DNA of 64,000 bases from Ramazzottius varieornatus (lineage: Eukaryota > Tardigrada > Eutardigrada > Parachela > Ramazzottiidae): the NCBI GenBank assembly GCA_001949185.1, contig BDGG01000009.1, forward strand, positions 1,545,135 to 1,609,134. The letters are read 5' to 3'. The notes under the pieces are model-generated. The model did no database searches. It was not told the origin of the DNA and saw nothing but the letters and a program-made list of their open reading frames with translations. Each line of letters starts with the position of its first letter. Position 1 is the first letter of the stretch. Below, in pieces: positions 25,851 through 38,864 of the stretch. Made by a program: the position numbers and the translations under genes.

Positions 25851-28800
25851 TCAAAACCAGCTGCTGTGTCCCGCATCGGTGGCAGGTGGGTTCCCTAAAG
25901 CTTGCAGCGCAACGTTCCACTGTACTTGGACATCGGCGATGTTCACTCCGTCGGGCAACAGCTTGTCAAGATCTGGGATGATGGTGTGGTGAGCTGCGTT
26001 GATGAGGTCGTCAGAGTCGAGACTGTACCAGTCCTTGTGCACCAGGTCCTTGCCATGACTTCTCTCAACCGACAAGATGATCGCTTTCTGCAGATCATCG
26101 TAGCTGACTTTACCGTCTGGCGACGACAACTTTCTGTATTCATCGTAGAAGGTGGATCTTCGAGGCGCAGCTTCTTGACGCGCTGGCTCTTCAATCCGGA
26201 CAAATTGATCACACGACAGACAAAATCGGTGGTCAAGGTAGACCAGGGCTTGTTGGATGGGTTCCTCGTTCTCAATCTGGCTTTTGATGTACTCGATCAA
26301 CATGGCAGCACTGGCAAGCTCCTTGCGGCAGTTGTCGTCCACACTTTGAACTATCTTCGTGTCCAGTGTTTTGGCCACCTAGCCAGAGAACGTGGTCAGC
26401 TGCGTCGAAATTTGCACTGTGAAATAACGAGTACGAACCTTTCTGATCTCCGCAATAATGGCAGCGCCGTAGGCGACGATTCCTTCCAGTCGAGAGAGAA
26501 CGTGGGCCGTTTCTTGGTTGATGGCCGTCTCGTGGCCAGAGAATGTGATGGATGGTCCTGCATCAGCAGATACAGGTGGTGCCAGTTGGCCTTTGGCCGC
26601 GGCTGCGCCTTTGCCTGCTGCTGCTACAGCTGCTGGCGCCTTTTTGGCTCCAGGATGGACGACAGTGGCTTCTTCCGGTACTCTGACATTGTACCGGTTC
26701 CGGCGTGCTTCCTGCTCACTGTCCTGCAACTTGGTGACGGCCTCTTTGGCCTTCTCCAGCACATCTTTCAACATGAACTCCTCGATGTCTTCTCGGGGCT
26801 GCGGACTGCTGGCCTGTACCTTGCTGTGCTTTCTTGTCAGTGGGCCTGCATCAACAGCGCCTTGAGATCTTCGGTCGGCTCTGGCAGGAGGAGGCTTCTT
26901 GGTAGCGCCCTGCTCCAGACGGGCTGTCACGTCCCCTACCAGAATCTTGCGAGGAACGAACCAAGGAGTGATGGCCTCTTGTGTTAGGGGTCGATATGTT
27001 GTCACAGGCTGCTGGCCTTGTTCCGTCTTACTCTTCTCCTTTTCTTTCTCATGCTCCTGTGCAGTGCCCTTACCTTTACGCCCTTCCGATCCTATCGGCG
27101 TTAGGCTCCGCGCTGCAAAGAGCACTCTGTGAGCACCGCGACACAGCCAACAGATGATACGCAAAATTTGTACCGGTTCTTCGGCCGTCGTCAAGAGGTA
27201 ATAGTTCGACGAAAGGAATGGTCACAGCCGCCGTCACTTGCACCCCGAGCAGGCGAAATTCCACCACGGAGATGTAGTCTCGCAAAATACTCAACGCATC
27301 GACATATGTGTCCAGCTCCAGCTGAAACGTTCTCAAATTAGTACAAATTCAGTTGAAGAAAGAGGTCCAATCGAGATGACGAACCTGGTGGGGGGTCGTA
27401 CCTGCATCAGGGCGACGAAACTGTTGTAGATGGCGGAAATGGTTTCATCGAGCCAGCCACTTCGCATGATGTCATCGTTGAGGCTCCTTTCTGTGTTGAG
27501 TTTCTTATTGATCTCGTCCATGAGTAGCTTGGCCAATTCTGTGGTTCGTGCATGTAGCATTTCCTTGTACTGAGAGCGTGTCCGTTTGTGCCATTCCACT
27601 GCGTTGAAGCCTTCCTGCCATTTGTACAGTGTGTCCGTAAAGTGAATCTGATGGGAGATGGCCAGCTGGCCGTAAGACTGGCTACACTCTTTGACTTGTT
27701 GAATAACGACAGTCTGCAGGTTCCTAACTGTGTGGAAAATGTCACAGGCACAGGTGAAATGATCCTTCTCTATAGCTCGCCATCGGCCAGCCAGCCATTG
27801 ACAAAAGGCCGAGAAGTTGAGGTGGGTAGGAGGTTGCTCGGGAGAAGCAGGGTTGGGGCGTTTTCCAACGGCTGACTTTTCCCGACGAGCTGGGCCAGCG
27901 GCGTCTGTGGCTGTTAGTACTAGGGTGGGGGAGGGCAGAGGCGCCACGGCTTCCGAGACTTTGGCTTCCACGTTGGACAGCGTGCCGCAAGCTTCATTCT
28001 CGGTGGAAGTGCCGACAACTTGGGCATGACCGCTGCTGATGTCATCCATGACCTTATCGGTGGGTTTCACGCTGGCTTCCTGGTCGTCGAGAAAAGTCAG
28101 ATCGAGGGACGTCAGGAGAAGCTGCTCGTTCTGCGCTTGATCCGGAAGGCACTTTGCCTTGTCTAGTTGCAGCACTGGAAACCCGTTGACGTAATGAGCT
28201 CCAACAGCAGCCTGTCAACGGACACCCACATCAAACAGATTCCGATATAATGCGCCGTAAACAAAAATCATTAATACGAGTATATGATGCATTTACTGCT
28301 GTATAATTACCTCCAAATACATCTGTTCCGTAGCGATTTCGCTGGCCAAACGTGTCAGTCCTAAATATTGCGCTCTCTCATTGGTTTTTTGACAAAAGTA
28401 TCTGTCCATGTCTTGACAGTTGCCAATAACATTGCTCCTATCATCAGCCAGTGAAAGGTCGGTCAAGCTCTTGGGTGTCTCCTGGATAATGTCATCTAAG
28501 GTGCCTTCCTCAAACTGCAAATCTTCTCCCAGAAACTTGTATGGGTCCATGGGAGCTGCAGCGCTGAGCTGACTGTCGCCGCCACTGATCAAATTGACGT
28601 AGTCACGCACTAAGGGATTGCTCAGATCTGCTTTCCGCGGCAGATGCACTGGTCGAGGTAGACCAATCTCGTCTATATCTTCTTTCTCGGAATGAGGCGC
28701 TTTCTTGGAATAGGGACTGTCGCCCTTGGTTGCCTTTGCTCCATCCGCCACCTTGCCTTTTCCGTGCTCCTTCTTGCCATGTGCCCCTTTCTTGTCGGCC

Positions 28801-31001
28801 TTGGGCTCTTCGACTGCAGCCGGGGGCGGTGGGGGAGGAGGCTGCTCATTGGCGTCTTCGTTCAAGACAAACTTCCGGAAGGCCAGCCGGACGGCTTGTG
28901 GGCTCGCTTCGCTACAGCCCGTTGCCGCTACTTCTTCCACCTTCAATGTTGGAGGTATAATCAAAGTGGCGCTCATCAACATATCGACGTCACTAGTGTC
29001 GGCCTTTCGCCACTTGAGTTCTTCGATGGCTGCCGCAACGGCTCCTTCTTGCGTTTCCTTCTTCAGGTCAAAACCAATTGTCTCGACGTGTATGGGACCT
29101 CCCTTGCTTTCCAAACTAATCCCTGATGGCGCATCCTTCTTTGGTTCAGGCGCTAAAGGGGCTGTTGTGGCTTGGCGGCTGATCATCATGGCCGGTTGCT
29201 CCGCCTTACTCGGCGTGGTGACGTCTTTGTTCCGGTTGATCTCGGGGTATTTCTGGAACGTTTCTGCGCTTTCGTGTAATCCGCCAAGAAGATCAACTTC
29301 TGGCTCTTCGATGATTTGCTCAAAGCGAACTTGTAAGTGCGGGGAAAGGGCGCTGTTCACTGCAGCCAGCAGCGAAGGAGTACTCTGGTCACCCGCAAGT
29401 TGTACGAAGGCTTTGGACATGGCGCCGTATGTTTCCATCAAGCCGCCCTCGCAGTCTTTCTTCCTATCAATAAAATACACAAGTCAGACAACCGCCAATT
29501 TATGGTCAAGGCCAAAGTAGGTATATCTTACAGCCTGAGAAGTTTCTTGTGTGTTTCCACCAGCTTATGATCATCAAGCTTTGTCTCCTCAACGGGTCGA
29601 ACCTGACTTTCCTTTGCCATTTGGGCCCGGTACTCCGTTTGCCGCAGCCTTTTCAAGCTCAGTTCATCGTCAATGTCCAAGTGGACGATCAAGTCCAGCA
29701 AGTCATGAGGTAGAGAGGGCGGTCCCGGATCCAACGGGTCATCGAGCAGCTGAGAGCGCTCTCGCTGAAAAGACTTGAGGACATCAGCGCTGTCGAAGCC
29801 GTCTAGTCGGGTCCGAAAAGCCTGCGCTTCTGCCAGAGTGGGGGGATATCCATCAAGGACAAATCCGCTGACCGTGTGCTCCATCTGTTTCATATACAAG
29901 AGAAGAAGCTGCAGATTGAGCTCGTGGCTCAAGTCGCCACCACCCACAACGACCTTCCGGACTTTCGACATGTCCACATGTCCACTCAGCTCCTGCAGTA
30001 CCTCTGTCTGGCCATTTTGTTCCTGCTCCTTATCAGCCAAGTCAACAAAGAACTTGTAGACCTCAGGTAGGCTGACGTAACACAGTCGGTACTCCTGGGC
30101 GATGTTTCTGGCTAGAGTTGTCTTGCCGGCATAAGGAGTTCCGACGACGGCAATCTTGATGGGTATCAGGGACAAGTAATTAGCTTGGACGGGCAGGCAA
30201 GGCTTCCACTTGTAATTGAGGAGTGTACTGATGACGGAAGCCAGGAAAATACTGTGCTTGGCGTAGGGCTGTCCCGACGCTCTGCATCTCCTCCAAAGAC
30301 CTGCAAACCAAGTTCTAATCATCTCGACACAATGAGCCCCGAAATACTTTATCCAAAAAAGGCCTCAATCGAACATCGCGCTTTGATAAGGATTGCATGA
30401 TAACTTGACTTTGAACGGCAAACACTCGAACGTACCTTCCCACCTGAGGTATTGTTGGTAGTCAAGTTGGTCGTTGGCCTGGAAGGCCTGCCTGACGGCA
30501 CCCACCAAATCTGCCTCAGCTTCAGCTTCTGTCCTACTACGTCCATCCAGCGCAGGTAGCGACAAGGCGGCAAATTTGAGAAAGCTCCTCAATTCCTGGA
30601 GAACTTTCTTCGGAAGACATTGTACATTGGTCTTGTAGTCCAGCAGAGTGGAGGCGGTTGTGACCATGTGAGGCTCCATCGAGAGACAGATGTCTGCGCC
30701 GGTCGATCCAAAGAGCTGCCGCCTTCGCTCCGCCATGCAGGCATACCAGTCACTATTTGCAAAATGCGCTTGTAGCATGTCCTCCATAGCGCGCTGCCTC
30801 TGGACTTCCGCGTTGTCGGCCGCCTGCGTGGCCGACGAGAAGGATCCTGTAGCTTCATACTGGTCGAATTTCCTTTGTGTGGCTTCGGCAGCGATGATGC
30901 GGCAGATATTGTCGGCTTGATCCAAGACATCTTGTACTCGACCAGCTATGGGACTGTCGTAGTTGCACAGCTGCCCAAGACGGCCACTGGTCTCTTCCTC
31001 C
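25851..31001 (-). CDS. SPEF2: SPEF2-like sperm flagellar protein with adenylate-kinase-like domain, 5' end not resolved
   Basis: Probably an axonemal central-pair protein of motile cilia and flagella. The first exon I can support starts at 31001 after a TTTTGTAG acceptor (EEETSGRLGQLCNY), so more 5' exons must exist; I did not find them before the next gene. The exon at 29528-30322 holds an adenylate-kinase-like P-loop (IAVVGTPYAGKTTLARNI) and a lid-like GFVLDGYPPTLAEAQAFRTR. The exon at 28293-29480 is long, with a run of prolines and a Lys/Gly-rich stretch. Helical, probably coiled-coil segments follow (27333-28175), then a Lys/Ala/Pro-rich exon (26379-27194). The last exon has an EF-hand-like DGKVSYDDLQKAIILSVERS and stops at TGA 25851. 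The kinase-like middle and EF-hand-like end match SPEF2, but the usual N-terminal CH domain is not seen. Another ciliary adenylate-kinase-like protein is possible. Confidence 0.62.
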
Positions 31002-31602
31002 TACAAAACCAAGAGCAGATAAGTCAGCCTTTTCCCCCCAACAGATCCACATCTCCAACAGGCAAGCATCTCATCTTCTATACGTACTGTTATTACCCAC
31101 TCTTTTCCGTAGCAAGGATGGCCGATTGCAGTTGAGAGTTCGCAGTATCAGAGCTGTCCTCCTCTCCGCAACATGAGTATTTCCCTGATCTTTCCTCATC
31201 TGAAGTGGACCTTCTGTGATGGTAACGTTGCCAGCTCCACAGTCGAGACATGCCAACAACGTCGTTAGCCAACCAATTGAGACATGAGACACGGCTGCCA
31301 AGCGACTACAGCAACAATGCACACCCACCTCCTGCTTTATAGACTGTGACAATCACGTTACCACGTATAAGTTAAGACAAACCAACAGCAGCCCACACGG
31401 GGAAAGGAAGATAGCAGGGCTTGGGACGAGAAAGGTTAGCGTCGACGCATATCAGGCACATTAGAAAAGGGCAAGAAAGCTCAAAGTCTTCAGCTAGAGT
31501 GGACAGTACAATGTAGAGCCGCCCATCGATGCACATGCGTTTCAGCTCGTACTGCCATCTTATTATATCATGGGCGAACCGTCAAATGAGGCAGAATCTG
31601 GC
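31002..31602. other. Spacer between the SPEF2-like and EGF/LamG genes
   Basis: About 600 nt. A minus-strand open frame at 31071-31352 ends near a GTACGT donor and could contain a SPEF2 leader or upstream exon, but its peptide is not recognisable. No repeat or RNA gene was seen. Confidence 0.3.
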
Positions 31603-34600
31603 TTAGTTGAAACAGCGCGTGAAGGGCTGTATGTTGTCGAAGGGTGAACTTGATAGTGGCTGCAATGGCGTGTCTGCTGCGAAAGTGACGTTGCTTATGC
31701 ATCCTGTGAACGGCCTGGAAAAGTACCCTAAGGTTTCTTGGTAGAGGGACAGTCCGGATGGAAACGAGCCTAAAACCATAGAGAAAAGAAGATGTACAGC
31801 GCACGGACAGATGTTTGAGCTGGAAGGAAAGTCATGGAAGGCTGCGGAAGAGGGCACTTACCGAGATGGTACAGTCCATCCGTGTCTAGTTCCTTGTAAC
31901 TTCCCGGTACGAATACGTTGGCATTGAGAAAGGAAGACGCGTCCATAATCAGACTCAAGTTGGATCCTTCTCTAGAGAAGATCATGTGGTGCCAGCTGTT
32001 GTCATCGTATCGTTGCGGTGGCGGTGACAGGAGAGCGCGTTTGGACTGCCAACCGAGGTTGAGCACCACTTGCATGTAACCGCCGACCAAACCCAGGCCC
32101 AAATAGTCGGAATGGGAATTGACCACCTTGCCTGTCCATATCAGCATACCGTCGCTCTGGCCTGTTCGAAAGGACAGCGACAGATACGACAACGTCCTCT
32201 TAACTTGCTGGTATCGCGGCTCTGCGATGGTCACGAATGAAGGTCCTTCCGGCTGGACGGTCAGTGGCCAACCTCCAACACCATCGGCCAAGCTGGTGCA
32301 ACGAGCACTTGCACAGCGCTCTCCTTGACAGTCAGCAACATTGAGGCCGCCCAAAGCTTCGGCCACTGCCAAGGCTCTCTTGTTGATGGACAAAGCAGCG
32401 ATGCATCCGTCGAAGGAACTTAGACCGGCCACCGCAGCTGAAGGAGCAGTCCTGATCGATGATGGTACGCCACCAACGTAAAGATGAGTAAAGATACGGA
32501 GCTGCCTCAAGGAGACCTGGCTCAAGTCCGCTGTGGTCGTGCGGCCGTCCACTGTCATCCAGGCCAGGCTGGCGTTCTTTCCCACCTCCACCGATATCCA
32601 CTGGTCTGAAAAACAGCAGGACTGATGCCATTGTCCCCTTGGCTATCCTTGACAACTATCACTGATATTTGATCTTGCTCTCTGCTTTATGCCTACAACA
32701 GCCTGCGCCTTACCCATAACGTGCGATGGCAGTGGCAGGGATATGGACTTGGTCACGTCATTGCCGACGTTGAAGCGAAAGTACAAGGTCCAGCTGGCCA
32801 TGAAGAGGGAGAGGAAGGACATGGTCTGCTCCGTCGGGTACTCGGCAGCATACAAGAGGAAACCAGAGCCTGCCCCTGCTTTGACATCGAACTGGACCAT
32901 CAGTCCATCTTGCAGGCCGGAAGTTGGCAAGAAGGTCAGGTACGAGTTGAGACCGTTGAAGGACGGATTAGCAATACTTTGCACTGCAACCACCAAGAAT
33001 CATCACAGCCTACACTTCTGACCCTCCAAGTTGGTCAGAAGGACATATGACCTGTGTCGCCTTTACCTGCCTGGCAGAATCTGCCACTTTTTCCTAAAGG
33101 ACAATCGCAGCGATAGCCGCCCAAGGTAAGCGCCAGATCTGGAGCACAGCTACTGTCGGTGGCGCACTGGTGACTTGTGCAAGATGTCAGCGAAACCGGA
33201 CAGGAAAGACACGGTGGCGCTTCTTGGTCGGTGGCAGCTGCCGGAAGGACGTTTCGACCACCGGTTGGCCTGGAGAAGGGCGTGAAGGCCCCTGTCCAGC
33301 GCGTTCGGAACTGCAGTCCGCTAATAGAGCCTGAAGCATACTTATATCTTCATTCCCACCACAAGATGTCATAGATGAAGTATGTTGCTCAGTACGTGTC
33401 AGAGTTACCTGTGAAGCCATGAAAGCCTGGCAGGGGTAGCACATCGATCAAGCTGTAGCCGCCCACCGAGACTTGGGCCGGGTAAGGAAATTTGCGAAAG
33501 TAGTAGTTGGGCGGGAAGTCCAGTCGGCTTGTAGAGTCATTTCGACCACTGACGCCCACAGTTAGGTATATCCCAGTGCTTCTGTTCAACGCCAGGGTTA
33601 CCTGGAAGGTGGTGTTCGGCACCAGCCGTGTGGACGGAATCAAAACCAGCGGACCTGACAACAAGCAAAAGACCGTACATTACTGTCATAGCATACCGGG
33701 TACTGTAATGTTAGTATGTCATTGTGTAGAAGGTCCGAATGGCAACCTCCGCCAAGGTTGCATATAGCCACCACCGCCTTCTGTTTCATTCCGATAAAGA
33801 CGTATTCGCTGTCTTGCGAGATCAACTCCGGAGCTCCCACCGTCAGTAATACCGAGCCATCAGTATCACTGGAGTGTCTGTCGGGAAGTATGGTAAAGTT
33901 GAAGGCAATTTCCAGATGACCCCTCCTTTGAATTATTGGGGGGAAAGTCGAGAAGGAGGTGTAGCCCGAAACGTTTCCGAAGTAGGACAGGTCGGCCGTC
34001 GCGGTGTAAACTACAGCCAAAATCCCCCGTCAACAACACCTCATGTCACTGCTCGCCAAAGAAAAAGCTGCGAAGAATTTGCCCACCTTTCTCGCAGAAG
34101 ACACCGTAACGACCTATTAGGAAACCACACTGGTTACTCATTGAGAAAAAAAAAGCTTGCGGAAGGTAAAATTTTGAGGAGCAAATCAGAAATATGAGGA
34201 ATAATAACCTAGTGGGCAAACACAGCTGGTCTCGTTTGGGCTGCTGCGCAGGCATGTACTTCCGCCAAGACAGGGGTTGACTGCGCATTCCTCCAGCTCG
34301 CATAGGACGCCAGTGAAGCCGTAAGTGCAGGCGCACATCCATCCAGTGGCCGACCTGCATCAGGATACAGAGCAAAACTTGAAGGCACATTCTTTGTAAG
34401 TCGTGTAAGCCCTTCATTGGAATGAGACGTGTACGTACTCGAGGCACGTTCCGTTGTTGCGGCACTGCACTCGCCAGCAGGTGTTCAAGCTGCCTTGCAG
34501 TACGTTGTATCCGCTGTGGACATCGACGTCAAAGTCCACATCCTTCTTGTTGATCTGCAAGTTGGACAGAGAGCCGGAGAAGTTGGAGGCTGAAAAGGGA

Positions 34601-37600
34601 CTTCCACCCAACAAGACGTAGTCCAGAGACGCACTGCTGCTCGACAAGGACTGGACAATCAGGCTGCGCTGCGCGCTGCTAGAACCCCACCGCAAGACGG
34701 CGGAACAATTGGAAGAAGCGGAAGTTGGCAACTGCGTACTACAAAGTCACACACAGCTGAAGGTTGTTGGCGAATATAGAGGATTCATTTATGGCTTACG
34801 CTAAGAAAAGCACCGATGGAGCATCAGCGTTGGTCGAGGCAACATTACTGGTAACCTCTAGCAGCAAAATTAGTCCTTGGCTTCCACAAGAGACGCTCAA
34901 GTTCAGCCTGCTTCTGTTGACCATGACAAGCTGTATTGATTGACTTCCAAATGCAGCCGACCCTGCTTCGATTAAAGTGGCATTGGCAGTAGAGCTGGCA
35001 GGGTCGACCGAGAAGCGCAAAGCTACTTCAAAGTACCCCGGTGGAACGTCCCAGTCCCCAGCCGTTATCGACGACGACAAGTTGTAGCGAAGGTAGCCGT
35101 TGCCGGCAAAGTGTGGCCGTGTTATCAAGACTTCATCTTCACAAACGTCTCCCACAAAGCGAAGCGGACAATCGCAGCGAAATCGATAAGACTGATCGAT
35201 GCGGCACAGTCCGCCATTGCGACAGAAGGTCGGGGGACAACTGACTAGCGGGTTGACCGCTACCTGTAAGGGCAGGTCGGGGACTCCTACCGCGTTAGCC
35301 ACTCCCTCCAGGGGCATGTCAGAGTTCTCTACGTCGTAAGGAAGAGGTAAGGCCTGGCTACCTAGTGTCGGCCTGTTTAGAGTGTTAACAGTGACAGCAA
35401 GAATGACAGCTGTACTTGTCTGTTGCGAAGTCGTCAAAGAGCTGGGTGAGGAACTTGTGGAGGCCAGTTTTAAGGTTGGAGAGGAAGTTTGTGTTGTGAC
35501 GGTGCTACTCGCCGTCGTTCTGGACAAGGCGGATAGAACCGACTGGATGGAAGGTACGGTGGCTGACTGTGTATTGGCTGGACGTAGTGTAGGGTTTCTG
35601 AATGAAGTGACGTTGATCTGCCCGAAGCCTAACATGACGGTGGCGGTGTTGACCACCGCTTGTGGGATGGTGATGACTGCTGTAGCAGAGACTGTCCGAT
35701 TGTATGGGGGTCTCTTTGTGGGCATGACGATGATCAAGCCACCCGACGAAGGTAGTCTGCTTGATGTGACAGGGCTGGAAGTGGACACTGTCCTCTGCAT
35801 GGGTGTTGAAGGGGAGACCGTCGCTGGACTTGTTCTCGATGTAGAAGTCGGTAAGATAGCCGTACTGGGCCAGCTGGTGGTAGCTATAGTGGTGGAGGAA
35901 GAAAATTGGGCAATATCACAGCGCCAACCTACAAAGACCGCACACCTGACATCAGTCTGCTGCATGCCGCGTGCTGCAGAAAGTAAAGATCAGAGAAAGG
36001 CAGGGAGAATGGATATAGCTTGCCTGTAAACGATGCCGGGCATAGGCAAGTAAAGTTGCCGATACCGTCTTGGCAAGTGCCACCGTTCAAACATCGTGCA
36101 GGACCTTTACAATCATCAATGCGATATTCACAGTAGTAACCACCTGTTGTCGGAAAGGCCAACTGAAGATCAGACCTGCAGCGTGAACCATTCAAGTTCA
36201 TTATTTGTAAGCTAGCATGTACCGTAGTCTGGCTGACACAAGCATTCCAACTTCATGGCCGAATTCGAGGCCAGCGGCGCACACAAGCCGCCATTCTGGC
36301 ACGGCGAATTCTGGCAGGGGTCTTTGGCCACTTCACATCGAGAGCCCAGCCAGTCTAGGACAAGGTAGCCAAGAATTATGACAACGGCAAACATTAGAAG
36401 AAGGATCTTGAAAAATAGGGTAGAACAGGGCGTACTTTCGTCGCAAAGGCAGACTGGAGCTTGTCCGCCGACCATGACCACACAGGTTCCCCCATTCAGA
36501 CAGGAAGTGGTTGAGCAGTCTGTTTCCGAGCAGGTTCTGCCCCTCCAAGCTGGGTCACATATGCAGGAGAAGCCATCGGCGCGGTTCAAACAGGCCCCAT
36601 GGTCACAGGGATTGCTCATGCAATGGTCAAGCACCACTACTTCGTCCTCGGCTCTGGCCGCCTCTGCTATGTCACAGTTAAACCCACTGTAGCCTGTACC
36701 AAGAGCAAAACAGTGCTAGTTATGAGCTATTTCCTATCGATCGTTTCCTCTGATAATGGTGTAAGGTTTAAAAAGTTGAACTTACCAGGAAGACACAAAC
36801 AGCGGTATTTACCGATATCGTCAATACACAGACCATGGCCACTACAAGACACTCCAATGCAGTCATCAATATTCTCCTCGCATAATGAGCCTACAATCCC
36901 ACAAGTTATGCCCACTATTACCAATTTATTTGCCAACAAAACGGCTTATCGCATACCTTTGAAGCCCAGAGAACAGTTGCATCGAAATCCATCGGTATTA
37001 TGCTCATCCAAAAGGCACTTGCCGTTCTGACATGGGTTCATCGTTTGCGCCGAACAAAGCGTCTGCTCGCAGTGCTCGCCCGCATAAGCTGCTGCGCAAT
37101 CGCACACGAAACTTCCATTACGATTACGACATTGCTGCAACGAAAGTCTATTTTGCATATTCTGTCATGTTCAAAAGATTTACTGTTTTGATCATGGAAC
37201 TATAGTGAATGGAACATGGCATACAGATCGATTTGCCATTAGTTACGAAAATCGTAGTGGAAACCTTTACCCCTCGTCCCATGCAAGGGTTCTCGGCGCT
37301 GCTGCACTGGTCGGCACTGTCCTGACAACGAGAGCCGGTAAAGTCTGGGGGACAGTCACAATGGAAGCCTCCATCGGAAGTGGGTCGACATGCTCCTCCA
37401 TTCAGGCAGGGCTGCTCTTGGCAAACATCATAGGCCTTCTCGCAATAGACACCTGCCACAAGCAACGATAAGAGCACAATGCACCAAGAAGCACACAGAG
37501 TAGCGTTGGCGCGACCCAAGAACTCTACAATAGGAAGAAGAGCCTACCGGAGAACTGCGGCATGCATACGCATTGGAAACCGGCAGGCGGAATACGGTTG

Positions 37601-37839
37601 AGGCAGCTTCCGTTGTTTCGGCACAAATTCAACGAGCATTCGTCCACTGGAACGCTGCAGTCGACGCCCGAATAGCCTTTCCGACAGAGACACTGCATGT
37701 GGGAAGAGTTGGTCTGCATGCACCGGCCGAAGTTGCATGTCGAAGATGTACATGTTCCCGCTCGCAGTCCAACCGTCTGACAATCAGCAAAGCTTGATAA
37801 ATACAGAAGAAGTACGGCAACAAATAAGACTCTTTCCAT
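31603..37839 (-). CDS. EYS: Secreted EGF/laminin-G protein resembling Eyes shut (EYS/spacemaker)
   Basis: An extracellular matrix protein. ATG 37839 starts a clear signal peptide ([20 protein letters not shown]). About ten EGF-like modules follow, for example [42 protein letters not shown] and [20 protein letters not shown], mostly one per exon. Then comes a Ser/Thr-rich, mucin-like stretch of about 250 residues (35300-35900). The C-terminal half alternates EGF modules ([32 protein letters not shown]...) with four laminin-G-like domains (about 35130-34500, 34000-33390, 33000-32320 and 32300-31603). The final exon ends [20 protein letters not shown] then TRCFN, stop at 31603. There is no transmembrane segment and no Kunitz, follistatin or LRR module. 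That architecture fits Eyes shut, with four LamG as in the fly protein. Agrin, pikachurin and Crumbs relatives are alternatives. Confidence 0.7.
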
Positions 37840-38864
37840 ATTCAGCTGCCAGTATTCCTACTCCACCAACCCAAATTTCGGTTGGAAAACTTCGGCGCGC
37901 TACTTTAATTGTCCATAGAAAAGTGTGCGCTAACTTGAAGGACCACGCGTAAACCCATCACTCCGTCTTCTATTTCCCACTTTTTATAGCGCGACACCGT
38001 TCCAGCCAACCCCAAATAGAAAGCTAAATGAAGAACGCTGTTACCTTTCATTCTGCCGATATAATATGTCCGTGCTTGATCGATAAATAACCCAATCGAT
38101 TACAGGGCACAGGTACGAATGGACGATACACACAATATGCAAAACAGACGGAAGCCTGGAGGTAACCTGACTTACCGGCGGTTCACTGGTCCCTCTCGAT
38201 GAGTACGAATGTACCATATCATGTGGATGACAGCTTGTTCTCCTGATGCGGATGTTGACTTATACGTTTTCTCGTAAACAGGGGTAATGCGGGGAATTTC
38301 TGCAACGGAAGCCACCTCCTCTGTTCCGCTATAGCGCCACTATATGGTATGAAATCCGAGATGATATTGTGAATTTTGTCGTGGTTCTGCTGTTAGCACC
38401 CTCCGATACACTTGCGGTCGGGGATATACAGAAGAAGCGCGTCCTGTCGTGGACTTGTAGGTTAGATTTAGGTTTAGGTTGATTGGTTTAAAGTCCATCA
38501 GCACGGGAACTTGTCCCATCAAGGCCACAGGACACACAATATCGGTAGAATACAGTCGGAGTAGAGTATCATTTGTGAAGTTAGCATTTCAGGTCTGGCA
38601 GATGTTGATTTTGCCACTTTGGCTGCTTAGCCATCTTTCTTCGTCAGAGAACGGTTTCTCAGTCCGAGCTCAGCCAACAGGGCTTCTGAGACTGTGGGCT
38701 TCCGGATCCACTCACTAAGGAGTTTACCCCGGTCCATGGTTCCGTTTGCAATCAACCTTGCTAGGCCAACATTAGAGTGGCTGTCGCAGGAGGGCTCCGT
38801 ATACCACTATTCCCAAAATGTTTGTCTTGACCACCCTTTGCTTAAAATAATGAACGGAAAGAGA
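37840..38864. other. Upstream region of the EGF/LamG gene
   Basis: About 1 kb holding the promoter and leader of the minus-strand EGF/LamG gene and the 3' flank of the LINE. The short frame at 38479-38718 is not recognisable. No clear target-site duplication of the LINE was found here. Confidence 0.35.
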
